A stretch of DNA of 35,347 nt from an uncultured Rhodopila sp. (GCF_903915725.1 NZ_CAIWTY010000027.1:1-35347), one strand, 5' to 3'; shown: positions 1 through 10,700, counted from the stretch's first letter. Notes: generated by a model from the sequence alone, not told the origin. Translations and numbers: made by a program.

Positions 1-141
1 GCCGGTGTTCATCGGAGACTCCAGGGACCACCCCGGGAGCTTGCGCCGACTTCAAATCGTGGACACCGTCTTTGGCCCGGAAATCCGCAGAACTCCTGGC
101 GTTCATAGCCGTCGGTCCACAGTTAACCGGACAGCAGTGGC

Positions 142-966
142 GTGCTGAATGCACAACGCACCGAAGCGGTGGCGGAACTTGCAAAGGCGGACGCCGGAAT
201 CGAAATCGCAAGAAGCCAGGTGGCGCAGCGGCAAAGCGATCGGGCAGCGGCCCTGGCGGTTGTCGCGCAACGCCGGGCCGAACTGAACGTGGCGGGCAAA
301 CGCCTTGCCCGATCGCGGACACTGGCCCGCGAGGGAGCCGCATCAGTGCAGGAATATGACGACGACCTTGCGGGTCAGCAGGGAAGCGCCGCTGCCGTCG
401 GCGCGGCCCTGGCCCAGGTTGCGGCAGCCGATGCGGCCATCGTTACGGCGCGCGCACAGGTTGCCGGTGCGGGTTCCAGTGCCGACGCGGCCCGTGCGAC
501 CATCGCCCGCATCGAAGCGGATATCGAGGACAGTGCCTTGAAGTCGCCGCGCGACGCTCGCGTGCAATACCGGGTTGCGCAGCCATCCGAAGTCATCGCT
601 GCAGGCGGCAAGGTGCTCAATCTCGTGGACCTGACGGATGTCTATATGACCTTCTTCCTGCCGGATGTCGCCGTCGGCAGGGTTGCCTTCGGAACGGAGG
701 TGCGCCTGGTTCTCGATGCCGCGCCGCAATGGGTGGTTCTCGCACACGCCTCTTACGTCGCTGACGTCGCCCAGTTCACGCCCAAGACTGTCGAAACGGC
801 AAGCGAACGGCAAAAGCTGATGTTTCGCGTCCGGGCGCGCATCGATCCGGCCATCCTGGCAAAATCGATTCAACAGGTGAAGACAGGTCTGCCGGGCGTG
901 GCCTATGTGCGGCTCGACCCAACGGTGGCCTGGCCGGATCGCCTTGCGTTGCATGTGGCGAACTGA
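142..966 (+). CDS. HlyD-family periplasmic adaptor, N-terminus missing (YhiI-like)
   Basis: Membrane-fusion adaptor that would link the ABC exporter encoded next to it to the outer membrane. The frame holds an Ala/Arg/Gln-rich alpha-hairpin (about residues 1-130), then a lipoyl/beta-barrel-like part with LKSPRDARV and [14 protein letters not shown], as in the HlyD/EmrA fold. The E. coli relative YhiI is about 355 residues; here 274 are open from a GTG at 142. The signal anchor and first half-lipoyl domain, expected upstream, are absent: the same frame has TAG at 106-108 and TAA at 124-126, and neither other frame of bases 1-141 looks like an HlyD N-terminus. The real gene is therefore 5'-truncated or rearranged, or there is a sequence error. 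The stop overlaps the next start (ATGA at 965-968 region), so it is coupled to rbbA. Family call firm; intactness doubtful. Confidence 0.8.
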   Translation: MLNAQRTEAVAELAKADAGIEIARSQVAQRQSDRAAALAVVAQRRAELNVAGKRLARSRTLAREGAASVQEYDDDLAGQQGSAAAVGAALAQVAAADAAIVTARAQVAGAGSSADAARATIARIEADIEDSALKSPRDARVQYRVAQPSEVIAAGGKVLNLVDLTDVYMTFFLPDVAVGRVAFGTEVRLVLDAAPQWVVLAHASYVADVAQFTPKTVETASERQKLMFRVRARIDPAILAKSIQQVKTGLPGVAYVRLDPTVAWPDRLALHVAN

Positions 967-3698
967 TGGAAAGGTCCGATCCGGCAATCCGGCTCATTGA
1001 TGTCAGTCTGCGATATGGCAAGACGCTTGCGCTGGATGCAATCACCCTGGACCTTCCGGCCGGGCGGATCATCGGCGTCATCGGGCCGGACGGCGTTGGC
1101 AAATCGACCCTTTTCAGCCTCATTGCCGGCTCACGCAAGCTGCAGGAAGGAAGAGTCGATGTATTGGGCGGCGATATAGCCGATCGCGCATATCGCACGG
1201 GGGTTTGTTCGCGTATAGCATTTATGCCGCAAGGTCTCGGCCGAAACCTCTATGCCACGCTTTCCGTCGCCGAGAATCTCCGTTTCTTTGCCGGCCTGTT
1301 CGGGCAGGGCAAGCAGGAGCGCGAGGAGCGGATCGACGACCTGCTGCAAAGCACCGGCCTGCAATCGTTCCGCAATCGGCCGGCCGGCATGCTGTCCGGC
1401 GGCATGAAACAGAAATTGGGCCTTTGTTGCGCGCTGATTCATGATCCGGACCTGCTGATCCTGGACGAGCCAACCACCGGGGTCGATCCGCTGTCGAGGG
1501 TCCAGTTCTGGGACCTGATCGAACGGATCCGGGCGGCGCGAACGGGCATGAGCGTCGTTGTCGCAACGGCCTATATGGAGGAGGCGGCCGGTTTCGACCT
1601 GCTGGTCGCAATGAACGCCGGGCGGGTCTTATCCGTCGGCACAACACAGCAGTTTCTCGCAGGCACCGGGGCGAAGAGTCTCGAGGACGCCTTCATAGCC
1701 ATGCTGCCGGAAGCGCAACGGCGCGGCCATCGGGACGTCGTCATTCCGCCCCGTCCAGCCGATGCGGTGGACGATGTGGTGATCGAGGCACGCGGACTCA
1801 CCATGCGCTTCGGCGACTTCACCGCGGTCGATCATGTCGACTTCAGTATAACGCGCGGCGAAATCTTCGGCTTCCTGGGTTCGAACGGATGCGGCAAGAC
1901 CACCACGATGAAAATGCTCACCGGACTGCTGTCGGCGAGCGAAGGCGAGGCATGGCTGTTCGGCAAGCGTGTGACCGCGGTGAACGTGGAAATGCGGCGC
2001 CGTGTCGGCTACATGTCGCAGGCCTTCTCGCTGTATTCCGAACTGAGCGTCCGGCAGAACCTGACGCTGCAAGCGCAGCTTTTTGGCCTGCCCCCGTCAG
2101 AACTGCCCGGGCGCGTGACTGAGATGCTGCATCGGTTCCAGCTCGACGGCGTAGCCGATGCGATGCCGGACAGCCTGCCCTTGGGCATCCGCCAGCGACT
2201 GTCGTTGGCGGTGGCGATGGTCCACAAGCCGGAACTGCTGATTCTGGACGAGCCGACATCCGGGGTTGACCCGATCGCCCGCGATATGTTCTGGCAGATG
2301 ATGGTCGATCTATCGCGCAATGATAATGTCACGATATTCATTTCAACCCACTTCATGAATGAAGCCGCGCGCTGCGACCGTATCTCCTTGATGAATGCCG
2401 GTCGCGTGCTGGTGTGCGATACGCCAAAGGCTGTCGTCGCGGCCCGCGGGGCAACGACGCTTGAACAGGCCTTCATCGGCTATCTGCAAGATGCGGATGG
2501 AGCGAATGCGACGCCGCGGGTTGCAGTGGCCGCTGCGGCACCGCCGGGCATAACCCGTGCTCCCCGCCGCCAGGTTTTCAGCCCGCGGCGCATGTGGAGC
2601 TATACCGTGCGCGAGGCGCTGGAACTGCGCCGTGACCCCATCCGCGGCACGTTGGCGCTTTTCGGCACCGTCATCCTGATGCTGATTTTGGGTTTTGGCA
2701 TCAGCCTCGATGTCAACAACGTCCGTTTTGCAGTGCTCGACCGGGACAATTCGGTGCTTAGCCGCGGCTACACCCTGAATCTTGCCGGTTCGCCTTACTT
2801 TATCCAACAACCGCCGATTGGCGATGATGCCGACATGAACCGCCGCATGAAAAGCGGCGAGCTTAGTCTCGCGATCGAATTGCCGCCCGGGTTCGGACGG
2901 GATATCGAACGCGGGACCCCGGTCGCCGTCAGCGCCTGGATCGACGGAGCGATGCCGCAGCGCGGTGAAACGATCCAGTCCTATGTGCAAGCCATGCACG
3001 CAGGCTGGCTTTCCGATACGGCGCTGCATCGGTTGGGCATCCGGCCGCCCGGCAGCCCGGCCGGCGTAGAAATCCGCTTCCGTTACAATCCTGAAATCCG
3101 TAGCATCGTCGCCATGGTCCCGGCGATGATCCCGCTTCTGCTGTTGATGATCCCGGCCATGTTGACGGCCCTGAGTGTGGTGCGGGAGAAGGAACTGGGG
3201 TCGATCGTCAATCTCTATGTGACTCCCGTTACGCGCAGCGAATTTCTTGTCGGCAAGCAAATCCCGTATGTCGTTCTTGGCATGGTGAACTTCGTGTTGC
3301 TGACCGCACTCGCCACAACGGTGTTCGGGGTGCCGCTGAAGGGCAGTCTTCCGCTGCTGGCACTGGCATCGTTTGTTTTTATCCTGTCGGCCACAGCCAT
3401 CGGGCTGCTGATGTCCACGTTCATGCGCAGCCAGATCGCCGCTATCTTTGGTACCACGATCGTCACGATGGTGCCGGCGATCCAATATGCCGGAATGATC
3501 AATCCAGTGTCCGCGTTGACCGGAGCAGGTGCATTCATCGGCCGGATTCTTCCAGCCACCTATTTTCTGGTGATCGCACGAGGCACGTTTTCCAAGGCGC
3601 TTGGTTTTGCGACGCTTGGGTCGTCACTACTGCCGATTGCGGCAAGCGCCATCGTGTTGATGACTCTATGTATTATCTTGCTTAAAAAACAGGAGTGA
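966..3698 (+). CDS. rbbA: RbbA-type ABC transporter: two ATPase domains fused to an ABC-2 permease
   Basis: Full-length 910-residue equivalent of E. coli RbbA (about 911). ATPase 1: Walker [10 protein letters not shown] (40-48), signature LSGGMKQ (143-149), Walker B LLILDEPT (163-170). ATPase 2: Walker [10 protein letters not shown] (305-313), degenerate signature LPLGIRQ (404-410), Walker [11 protein letters not shown] (424-433). A linker with a basic RAPRR segment leads to the ABC-2 permease: one membrane helix near 562-582, a large periplasmic part, then a C-terminal block of about five helices (about 715-908). E. coli RbbA is reported as a ribosome-associated ATPase, but the fused permease and flanking adaptor/permease genes fit export better. 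The ATG at 966 overlaps the stop of the HlyD gene; AGGAG just before its own stop serves the next gene. Substrate not inferable. Confidence 0.93.
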   Translation: MERSDPAIRLIDVSLRYGKTLALDAITLDLPAGRIIGVIGPDGVGKSTLFSLIAGSRKLQEGRVDVLGGDIADRAYRTGVCSRIAFMPQGLGRNLYATLSVAENLRFFAGLFGQGKQEREERIDDLLQSTGLQSFRNRPAGMLSGGMKQKLGLCCALIHDPDLLILDEPTTGVDPLSRVQFWDLIERIRAARTGMSVVVATAYMEEAAGFDLLVAMNAGRVLSVGTTQQFLAGTGAKSLEDAFIAMLPEAQRRGHRDVVIPPRPADAVDDVVIEARGLTMRFGDFTAVDHVDFSITRGEIFGFLGSNGCGKTTTMKMLTGLLSASEGEAWLFGKRVTAVNVEMRRRVGYMSQAFSLYSELSVRQNLTLQAQLFGLPPSELPGRVTEMLHRFQLDGVADAMPDSLPLGIRQRLSLAVAMVHKPELLILDEPTSGVDPIARDMFWQMMVDLSRNDNVTIFISTHFMNEAARCDRISLMNAGRVLVCDTPKAVVAARGATTLEQAFIGYLQDADGANATPRVAVAAAAPPGITRAPRRQVFSPRRMWSYTVREALELRRDPIRGTLALFGTVILMLILGFGISLDVNNVRFAVLDRDNSVLSRGYTLNLAGSPYFIQQPPIGDDADMNRRMKSGELSLAIELPPGFGRDIERGTPVAVSAWIDGAMPQRGETIQSYVQAMHAGWLSDTALHRLGIRPPGSPAGVEIRFRYNPEIRSIVAMVPAMIPLLLLMIPAMLTALSVVREKELGSIVNLYVTPVTRSEFLVGKQIPYVVLGMVNFVLLTALATTVFGVPLKGSLPLLALASFVFILSATAIGLLMSTFMRSQIAAIFGTTIVTMVPAIQYAGMINPVSALTGAGAFIGRILPATYFLVIARGTFSKALGFATLGSSLLPIAASAIVLMTLCIILLKKQE

Positions 3699-3705
3699 TG
3701 AGTCC

Positions 3706-4827
3706 GTGCGCATCGCGAACATCGCGCGGCTTGGCGTAAAGGAACTGCGGAGCCTGGCCTCCGACCCGATCATGTTAGTTCTGATTCTCTATGTTTTCAC
3801 CCTGGACATTTATGTGGCCGCAACGGTCATGCCGGAAACGCTCCACAATACGCCAATGGGCATCGTTGACGAGGACGGCTCGCCGCTGTCCAGGCACATC
3901 GCTGATGCCTTCTATCCGCCGAGATTCCAGCCGCCGGAGATGGTTTCCATCAATCTGGCGGATCTTGGCCTCGACCGGGGAACCTATACGTTCGTGCTGG
4001 ATATCCCGCCCAATCTTCAGCGCGACCTGCTCGCAGGCCGCCGATCGGCCATCCAGCTCGCTGTCGATGCCACCCGAATGACCGAGGCGTTTACCGGCAG
4101 TGGCTATATCGATGTGTTGGTGGCCGGCGAGGTGGCGGCGTTTCTGCGACACGACGCGCCCGGGGGCTCGCGGCCGGTTGATCTGGCGTTTCGTGTCGCC
4201 TTCAATCCGTCGCTAACCCAGGCGTGGTTCGGTGCCGTGATGCAGATCATCAATAACGTAACGATGCTGTCGATCATTCTCACCGGCGCGGCGTTGATCC
4301 GTGAGCGCGAGCACGGCACGATCGAGCATCTTCTGGTGATGCCGGTGGCGCCGTTTGAAATCATGACCGCCAAGATCTGGTCCATGGGCCTGGTTGTTTT
4401 GCTGGCGTGCAGCTTTTCGATGATTTTCATAGTACAGGGCGTATTGCGGATTCCGATCGAGGGCTCGATCCCGCTGTTCATGGCGGGCGCGGCGGTCAAT
4501 ATCTTCGCGACCACCGCTCTGGGGATCTTCCTTGGCACCATTACGCGGTCGATGCAGCAATTCGGTATCATGATGATTTTAATCTTGATACCGCTTGAAG
4601 TCCTGTCGGGTGGCATGACCCCGCAGGAGAGTATGCCTCGGATCGTGCAGTGGGTGATGACCTTGGCGCCGACGACCCATTTCGTCAGCCTGGCGCAGGC
4701 GATTCTGTATCGCGGAGCAGGCTTTGGCATCGTCTGGCCCGAGTTTCTCGCCCTGTTCGCCATCGGCACCGCCTTGTTCAGCGTAACATTATGGTATTTC
4801 CGTAGGGCGATGAAGACCATGTCCTGA
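3706..4827 (+). CDS. yhhJ: ABC-2 family permease (YhhJ-like)
   Basis: 373 residues, close to E. coli YhhJ (about 374), the third gene of the yhiI-rbbA-yhhJ set. One membrane helix near residues 22-42 is followed by a roughly 130-residue extracytoplasmic domain and then about five helices from 175 to 367. The RERE-GTIEHLL segment before helix 3 is typical of ABC-2 permeases. It should pair with the permease half of RbbA to form the exporter. The GTG start is chosen because AGGAG (3691-3695) lies 10 nt upstream, inside the end of rbbA, so the genes are tightly linked (7 nt gap). It ends 30 bp from the convergent mscS gene. Confidence 0.9.
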   Translation: MRIANIARLGVKELRSLASDPIMLVLILYVFTLDIYVAATVMPETLHNTPMGIVDEDGSPLSRHIADAFYPPRFQPPEMVSINLADLGLDRGTYTFVLDIPPNLQRDLLAGRRSAIQLAVDATRMTEAFTGSGYIDVLVAGEVAAFLRHDAPGGSRPVDLAFRVAFNPSLTQAWFGAVMQIINNVTMLSIILTGAALIREREHGTIEHLLVMPVAPFEIMTAKIWSMGLVVLLACSFSMIFIVQGVLRIPIEGSIPLFMAGAAVNIFATTALGIFLGTITRSMQQFGIMMILILIPLEVLSGGMTPQESMPRIVQWVMTLAPTTHFVSLAQAILYRGAGFGIVWPEFLALFAIGTALFSVTLWYFRRAMKTMS

Positions 4828-4857
4828 ACAATACCTCAATTCGCACCCCCGCAACCC

Positions 4858-5838
4858 CTATCGCGCGTCCCGCGGAATGATCCGAACATCCATTGCCGGC
4901 GCGCCAATGCGGATGTCGAGCACCCGGAAGCCGTCCGCGATGCGTTGTATCATCTCCGATTTCGCGCCGGGGGTCAGCGCAAAACTATCGATCGCGAACG
5001 CCAACTCGTAGTTCACAAGGGAGTCCGTGAATGCGCAAGCATAGGACTGCGGAATAGTTCCGCGGGAAACGTGCGGGCTAAGGGCGGCCGCCGCGTTCAG
5101 CGCTTCGACGACGCGCGAAGGCGCTACCGCAAGATCGACGCTGAGACGGACAACACAGCGATGCGGACCTGCCGGCCGGCTGTGGTTCGTCACAACGCCC
5201 TTCGAAACGGCGCTGTTCGGTATGACGACCAGATCATGCGACCGTGTCCTGATCCTAGTCGCCCGCCAATTCACCTGCATGACCTGGCCGGACACCTGAT
5301 CGGCCAGCGTAATCCAATCCCCGGCACCAAATGGACGTTCGACATTAATCGCGAGACCGGCAAGGACGTCCCCCAGGATATTCTGAAGCGCCAGCCCGAG
5401 AACTATTGCGAGGACGCCGGAGGTTGCCACAAGTGTCGAGACCGGCTCCTTGAACACGGTGCCGACGATGCCCACGAACGCAAGGAGATAGATGAGACCT
5501 GATGCCAAATCCGCAAACAGGCGCCGTGCGTGAGGCTCATCGTTATCCGGGAAAAAGGTCCGCCGAAGCACCAGATCAAACAGGCCCTTGAACAGCCAGG
5601 CGCCCAGAATCCACCACACGATCCCGAACATTTCGCGTGGCAGCCGCAGCCCGTCGCCGGTCGTTCCGAAGAGGAATTGCCCGAGCGGGTTGCCTGTTCG
5701 GGGAAACACCGCGGTTATCAGCAAAAGAAGACCGCCGCCGCCGAACAATGGCCGGTAGGATCGCAGGTACGGCAGCGCCCGAAACAAAAAGAGACTGGCT
5801 GCGGCTGAAAGCAGACAAATCTCGATCCAACCGAACAT
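4858..5838 (-). CDS. MscS-family small-conductance mechanosensitive channel
   Basis: 326 residues. Membrane helices lie near 5-22, 33-46, 70-95 and 108-128. The pore helix and following turn (about 132-165) contain the MscS hallmark SGVLAIVLGLALQNILGD, and the beta domain follows with ERPFGAGDWI (167-176) and VVIPNSAV (204-211). A shorter alpha/beta vestibule completes the protein, and no cyclic-nucleotide-binding tail is present. The family releases solutes on hypo-osmotic shock and acts in the inner membrane. AGGAG stands 12 nt before the ATG. A copy of the recurring TAGTTTCCGAG motif lies 159 nt upstream in the same orientation. Together with the glucan synthase nearby it suggests osmotic adaptation, which is inference. 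Confidence 0.92.
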   Translation of the reverse strand: MFGWIEICLLSAAASLFLFRALPYLRSYRPLFGGGGLLLLITAVFPRTGNPLGQFLFGTTGDGLRLPREMFGIVWWILGAWLFKGLFDLVLRRTFFPDNDEPHARRLFADLASGLIYLLAFVGIVGTVFKEPVSTLVATSGVLAIVLGLALQNILGDVLAGLAINVERPFGAGDWITLADQVSGQVMQVNWRATRIRTRSHDLVVIPNSAVSKGVVTNHSRPAGPHRCVVRLSVDLAVAPSRVVEALNAAAALSPHVSRGTIPQSYACAFTDSLVNYELAFAIDSFALTPGAKSEMIQRIADGFRVLDIRIGAPAMDVRIIPRDAR

Positions 5839-6129
5839 CCAGGTCTAGACTCCTGCCCCGAGGGGCTGCCGTTTCGGTCGCGCCAAGCGGCCCGCGACCG
5901 CCGGCACACATGCATCCGTCGCGGCCGAAGGTTCCGGTGTCATCGCTACAGTGTTCGCGGCTCCGGCACACCTATCCGCTGGCGGTTTTGGGCGGAAGGC
6001 TCGGAAACTACTCATATCGGGTGCCGATGCCCGGTCCGCCGCCGGAAACCTGCGGGATAGGTATTTTCCACCCCTGAAACCCCAACCGGGGAGGTGCTAG
6101 GAAATGCCCGAAATGAAGCACAGTGAAGG
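5839..6129. other. Intergenic region, divergent
   Basis: About 290 bases between mscS (-) and the histidine-rich gene (+). I see no gene. It holds one copy of the recurring motif (5998-6011) oriented towards mscS. No sigma-70-like box was clear enough to call. Confidence 0.5.
5998..6011 (-). promoter_or_regulatory. Recurring TAGTTTCCGAG motif upstream of mscS
   Basis: On the minus strand this reads GTAGTTTCCGAGCC. With two further bases it matches the ohyA-upstream copy over 16 of 16 bases (5996-6011 against 22406-22421). It ends 159 nt before the mscS ATG. Its role as promoter element or operator is inferred from recurrence only. Confidence 0.45.
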
Positions 6130-6135
6130 ATGGTC

Positions 6136-6645
6136 ATGACCGCCGCACAAGACCCTGTGGACCACCATGTATCCGCAGCAATACACCACGAACAGGCCGC
6201 GCATTTCCACCGCGAGGCATCGAGGCACTACCAGATCGGCAAGGACTATGGACACGCCGCCCACCAGGCGATAACGGCGCACGGTCATGCGGTTCGCGCA
6301 ATGGAACACGGACAGGCGGCGAGCGCATATTACGCCGGGCACCAGGGCAGTCCATTGCCCGGTTACCTCACTCGGCCATCGGACAAGCCCGTTTCGATGG
6401 CGGTCGCGTCGCCCATCAGTCTTACGGGAGCGGAGCATCATGTTGCCGCCGCCGTGCATCACGATGCCGCCGGGCAACATCACGCGAAGGCCGGGACACA
6501 CCGCAGCGCAGAGCACTACATCAGAGCCAATCACGAAACCAACAACGGGATCGACCACGGCAAGCATGCGCTGTTTCATGGCGATCAGGCGGCGACGGAC
6601 CACATGGAGCAGTTCGGCAGCCATTCGTTCGCTGAGCTGGCATGA
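6136..6645 (+). CDS. Histidine-rich protein with two tandem repeats
   Basis: 169 residues with about 27 histidines (16%). Two copies of one module are seen: DHHVSAAIHHEQAAHFH (about 9-25) with its following AAHQAITAHGHAVRA, and EHHVAAAVHHDAAGQHH (about 99-115) with a similar tail. Each looks like amphipathic helices carrying His pairs with heptad-like spacing; a Pro/Ser-rich linker joins them. Short single-module relatives (AAEHHEHAAKHH type) occur as unknown proteins in alphaproteobacteria. No signal peptide. Metal binding or pH/acid buffering is possible but only inferred. I prefer ATG 6136 because AAGGA (6126-6130) is 5 nt upstream; an in-frame ATG at 6130 overlaps that site. The stop overlaps the next ORF's ATG (6642). 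Confidence 0.75.
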   Translation: MTAAQDPVDHHVSAAIHHEQAAHFHREASRHYQIGKDYGHAAHQAITAHGHAVRAMEHGQAASAYYAGHQGSPLPGYLTRPSDKPVSMAVASPISLTGAEHHVAAAVHHDAAGQHHAKAGTHRSAEHYIRANHETNNGIDHGKHALFHGDQAATDHMEQFGSHSFAELA

Positions 6646-6851
6646 ACATTTTCATTCCGAAGCCGCACGCCGGTTTCCCGACAGCATCAACCTGCAACCG
6701 AATCCTGTTCGACTTCATTCGGAATATGGGCCAAGCCGACGGGATCATGAAATTCGAGGACACGATCGAAGAAAGCCTGAAGGTGGTGGGAACCGCGAAA
6801 AGGCTGGTGCCTTCAGCGATCGATCTTCAAGCTCAGGTGCCGGCTGAGTAG
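6642..6851 (+). CDS. Small hypothetical protein, coupled to histidine-rich gene
   Basis: 69 residues, not recognised. The ATG overlaps the TGA of the preceding gene (ATGA 6642-6645), the main argument for it being translated. The first half (to about residue 28) is neutral and non-descript. The second half, from MGQADGIMKFEDTIEESLKV, looks like a charged helix and could be an internal start. No membrane segment or known motif. It may be a genuine coupled small gene or chance. Confidence 0.4.
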   Translation: MNIFIPKPHAGFPTASTCNRILFDFIRNMGQADGIMKFEDTIEESLKVVGTAKRLVPSAIDLQAQVPAE

Positions 6852-6883
6852 ACAGTTACCGGAATAAACCAGAGGAACCAATC

Positions 6884-7222
6884 ATGGACACAGGCAATAT
6901 CACTGCCACGTTCGGGCCTGTGCAAGGCGACCGCGCGGCGCTGACAAGATCAGCGCGGACCACGCTCGATGCCATTTACCAACATCCTCTTTCTCATAAC
7001 CTCGAATGGGCGGATGTGGTCGCTCTGTTCTCCAGGCTCGGCACCGTGGACCATATGGCGAACAACGAGTATGTATTCGCCATCGGCGGCGAGCACCGTC
7101 AGATGTGGAAGCCACATGGCAAGAACATTCTTGCGGATAATGTAATCGAATTCCGCCACATGCTGACACGGGCCGGCTGGTCGCCTGCGGCTGCCAATGT
7201 CCACCCGGCGATTGTCGCATAA
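6884..7222 (+). CDS. HicA-like small protein, unknown role
   Basis: 112 residues. The central part (about 30-98) has the layout IYQHPLSHNLEWADVVALF, then RLGTVDHMANNEYVFAIGG, then RQMWKPHGKNILADNVIEFRHML. It resembles stand-alone alphaproteobacterial and actinobacterial small proteins with a HicA-like (dsRBD-like) helix-strand-strand-strand-helix arrangement. The catalytic His of HicA toxins (in a GSH-type context) is not obvious, and there is no HicB antitoxin next to it, so a toxin-antitoxin call is not supported. AGAGGA lies about 8 nt before the ATG. Real gene likely; function unknown. Confidence 0.7.
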   Translation: MDTGNITATFGPVQGDRAALTRSARTTLDAIYQHPLSHNLEWADVVALFSRLGTVDHMANNEYVFAIGGEHRQMWKPHGKNILADNVIEFRHMLTRAGWSPAAANVHPAIVA

Positions 7223-7285
7223 AAGGCACAGCGCTTGCGCGACAAAGGCCAGTTCATGGTGCTTCCTCGCTGTTACGCCAAATTA

Positions 7286-7300
7286 GGTAGTTTCCGAACC
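7286..7300 (+). promoter_or_regulatory. Recurring TAGTTTCCGAA motif upstream of small ORF
   Basis: Reads GGTAGTTTCCGAACC, oriented towards the ORF at 7461 and 160 nt before its ATG. It lies in the 238-base gap 7223-7460, which otherwise holds no gene. The same gap carries CGGTGACGGCCGGA (around 7400-7413), also found at 32771-32784. Confidence 0.4.
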
Positions 7301-7460
7301 TGCCGGGCTTTGCCAGCATGCCGTATATGCAGGTGTCACGGCCTGACGGCGCGGTAACCTTTGAATGCCCGATACCGGCAATCAAGCCACCCGCCCGGCG
7401 CGGTGACGGCCGGACGAAAGCCCGGCTATCCCTGATATTCCGTCTACCTGGAGACTGGCA

Positions 7461-7676
7461 ATGACTGAAATGCAACTTTCTGGCAGCTTTGAAACACCTG
7501 CCGCCGTTGAAGATCACACATTCGAAGAGGACACCATAGTTGACCTCTCAACTGGTTCCGACGGTTCCTGGTCCGAAACACTAGACGGTGCGGAAGCCGG
7601 CCTGAACCGGCAGCCAACATTGCTTGGGTCTCGTTCCAGTTTCTCTAACGTTCGCAAAAGCCTTTTCCGGCGTTGA
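7461..7676 (+). CDS. Small acidic hypothetical protein
   Basis: 71 residues, not recognised. Acidic N-terminal two-thirds (EDHTFEEDTIVDLSTGSDGSWSE) and a basic end (NVRKSLFRR). No membrane segment. GGAG (7451-7454) is 6-7 nt before the ATG, a good ribosome site. It lies 81 bases before the glucan synthase on the same strand and may be in one transcript with it. A motif copy at 7286-7300 may belong to this unit. It may instead be a leader peptide or a non-gene. Confidence 0.5.
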   Translation: MTEMQLSGSFETPAAVEDHTFEEDTIVDLSTGSDGSWSETLDGAEAGLNRQPTLLGSRSSFSNVRKSLFRR

Positions 7677-7757
7677 CCCGAAGCGGCAGAATGGCGGTCC
7701 GTCCAGGAATGGCCGGCGGCGCGCGATCTCGCTGACGGTCAGAAAGGTAATGAGTTA

Positions 7758-10700
7758 ATGTTGACGGGCCGCTTGTCTAAACATCAAACTCCGGCCTCGC
7801 TTTGGGATGACCGCGCACCGGTCCGCGGAGAGTTCTTCAGTATTGAGCACCTCGAGCAACACGGCCGAAGCCTTGCAGCCGCACAGCCCGTTGCAACGCG
7901 AAAGAGCAGAGGGCAGGCGTTGGCGGAAAGGCTTGCCGACAACGCCGCGTTCCTGCTGGAGGCCAATCGCGCTATCGCTGAGGCCGCCGAAGCAGGTGGA
8001 CAAGTCACTCCGGCAGCGGAATGGCTCATCGACAACTATCATCTCGTCGACATGCAAATTCGGGAGATCGGCATTGATCTCCCCGCCGGCTACTATTCAC
8101 AGCTTCCAAAGCTGGCGGGTGGACCGTTCGCCGGGCTTCCCCGGGTTTTCGGTGTTGCCTGGTTTCTGGTGGCGCACACCGATAGCCATTTCGATCCGGA
8201 TACGCTTCGCCGCTTCCTGCTTGCCTATCAAGAGGTTCAGCCGCTGACAATCGGCGAGCTATGGGCGGTGCCGATCACTTTGCGGATCGTTCTGATAGAA
8301 AATCTGCGGCGGTTGGCTGCGGTCATCGCGGATGATGGCGCCGCCCGCCAGGCCGCCGATATTTTGGCGGACCATTTAACCGGGGGCAGCAACCGCGCCG
8401 CCGAACCGGCGGCGGCGGCGCTCGCGGCCATCGGCAAGACGCCGCTAAACGGTGCCTTCGCCGTCCAACTCGCGCATCGTTTGCGCGGCCAGGACCCCGA
8501 TGAGGACCCGGCGCCGGCCTGGCTCGATAAATGCCTGGCTGAACAGGGCACGACAATCGATATCGTGGTGCACAATGAACTTCAGTTGCAGGGAACGTTC
8601 AACGCAACGATCCGCAACATCATCAACAGCTTGCGGCAGATCGCCGGGATCGATTGGATCGAAGCGTTCGAAAGCGTATGCCTCGTCAACGCCGTGCTGG
8701 CAGGGAAGGGTTGCTTCCTGGCGATGGATTTCCCGACCCGTAATCTCTACCGCACCGCGATCGAGATACTCGCGCGTGGATCGTCTTGTTCCGAACTCGA
8801 TATCGCGCACGCCGCGGTAGCCGCCGCATCCGCGGTCGCGCCGGCTGGCCGCGGATGCGAACCCGGCTATCACCTCCTGGCCGGCGGCCGTCGCGCTCTC
8901 GAAACGGCTATCGGCTTTCGCCCCAGCTGGCAAACTTTTCTGAGCCGAACCGTGCGCGGTCTCGGCATCAGCGGCTATGGCACGACCGTGGTGGCCGTTG
9001 CAGTCGCTTTTCTCGCCATTCCGCTGTGGCTGAGTCCGGGAACCGGGACTTGGTGGCTGCTGCTGTGCCTCCCGGGTTTCGTCGCGGCCTCCGATGCCGC
9101 GGTCGCCTGCGTCAACCGGCTGGGCATGTGGGCGTTCGGCGCAACCCCTCTTCCCGGCCTCGAACTCGAATCCGGCATTCCCTCCGCCTTCCGGACGATT
9201 GTGGCAGTGCCGACCTTGCTGACCACGCCCAAGGCGATCGCCGAGCAGGTTGCGCGCCTGGAAGTCCACTATCTGGCGAACCAGGACGAACAACTTCATT
9301 TCGCCCTGCTGTCCGACTGGATCGACAGCCCCACCGAGCATTCCGAGAACGATGCCACACTGCTTGCGGCGGCGGCCGACGGCATCGCCCGGCTCAACCG
9401 GCTGCACGGTCCGGCGCACGGCGGTGATCGTTTCATTTTGCTGCATCGGCACCGGATCTGGAACGCAGGCGAGCAAAGTTGGATCGGCTGGGAGCGCAAG
9501 CGCGGCAAGCTGCACGAGTTCAACCGGCTGTTGCGCGGCGCCACCGACACCAGCTTTCTGGATCAACCCCGCGCCTTGCCCGCTGATGTCCGCTATGTGG
9601 TTACTCTGGATTCCGATACCCGTTTGCCGCATGACGCCGTCCGCCGGCTGGTTGGCAAACTGGCACATCCGCTGAACGCGCCGCGCTTCGATCCGGAGTC
9701 CGGCTGCGTTGTGGAAGGGTATTCAGTTCTACAGCCGCGGGTGACGCCGTCCCTGCCGGTTGGCCGGGACAGTTCGCTGTTTCAACGTGTATTCTCCAAT
9801 ATGGATGGCATTGATCCCTACGCCGCAGCGGTGTCAGACCTGTACCAGGACATCTTCGGTGAGGGTTCCTATGCGGGAAAGGGAATCTACGACCTGGATG
9901 CGTTCGAGGCGGCGCTCGCCGATCGCGTTCCCGACTCGACACTGCTCAGTCACGATCTGTTCGAGGGTATGTTTGCCCGTGCAGGTCTTGCGTCCGATAT
10001 CGAGGTCATAGAAGAATTTCCGTCGGATTACGCGGTCGCGGCCTTGCGCCAGCACCGCTGGGCCCGAGGCGACTGGCAGTTGCTGCCATGGATCGCCGGC
10101 GCGGCGGATGTGCCCGCCGGAAGCACGCGGCGGCGCAGCAGAATCCCGCCGATCGGCCGCTGGAAAATGCTGGATAATCTGCGCAGAAGCCTGTCCGCGC
10201 CGGCTATCGTATTGGCGTTCATGGCCGCATGGACGCAGCCGTTTCATACAGCGTTTGTCTGGATGGCCTTCCTGATCTCGACACTGGCAGTGCAGACGCT
10301 GCTCCCCGTCTTCGGCGATATCGTGCCGCGCCGCCAATGGATCAGCCTGCGCAGCTATTTTGGCGTTCTGGCCCGCGGCCTGCGTCATACGGCGATACTG
10401 ACCGCTCTCAACGTCGTTTTCCTGGCGCATCAGGCCTGCCTGATGGGTGATGCGATCATCCGCACCCTGATCCGGGTGTTCGTTACGCGCCGCCACCTGC
10501 TGCAATGGGTGACGGCAGCGCAGGTGGGCGATGGTCCTCGCCTCGGCATGGCGGCGTGCTACCGCCGCATGGCGTGCGGTCCCGCCATCGGCGTCATCAC
10601 CCTGGGGCTGGCCGTCGTGGCGGCGCCCGGGGTCTGGTTGCTGGCGGTGCCGTTCGCAGGCCTCTGGATTGCGTCCCCGGCCGTTGCCGTGTGGGCGAGC

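Noticed and set aside
2343..3485. 380-residue minus-strand frame inside rbbA
   Set aside because: Antisense shadow; His/Arg/Asp/Gln-rich composition and no motif.
5998..6011. EcfG general-stress promoter (GGAAC...CGTT) reading of the motif's other strand
   Set aside because: The opposite strand reads GGAAACTAC, but no CGTT stands at the right distance at any of the sites, and in that orientation several copies would face no gene.
6884..7222. HicA toxin of a toxin-antitoxin pair
   Set aside because: Fold-like resemblance only; no HicB-like partner adjacent and no clear catalytic His context.
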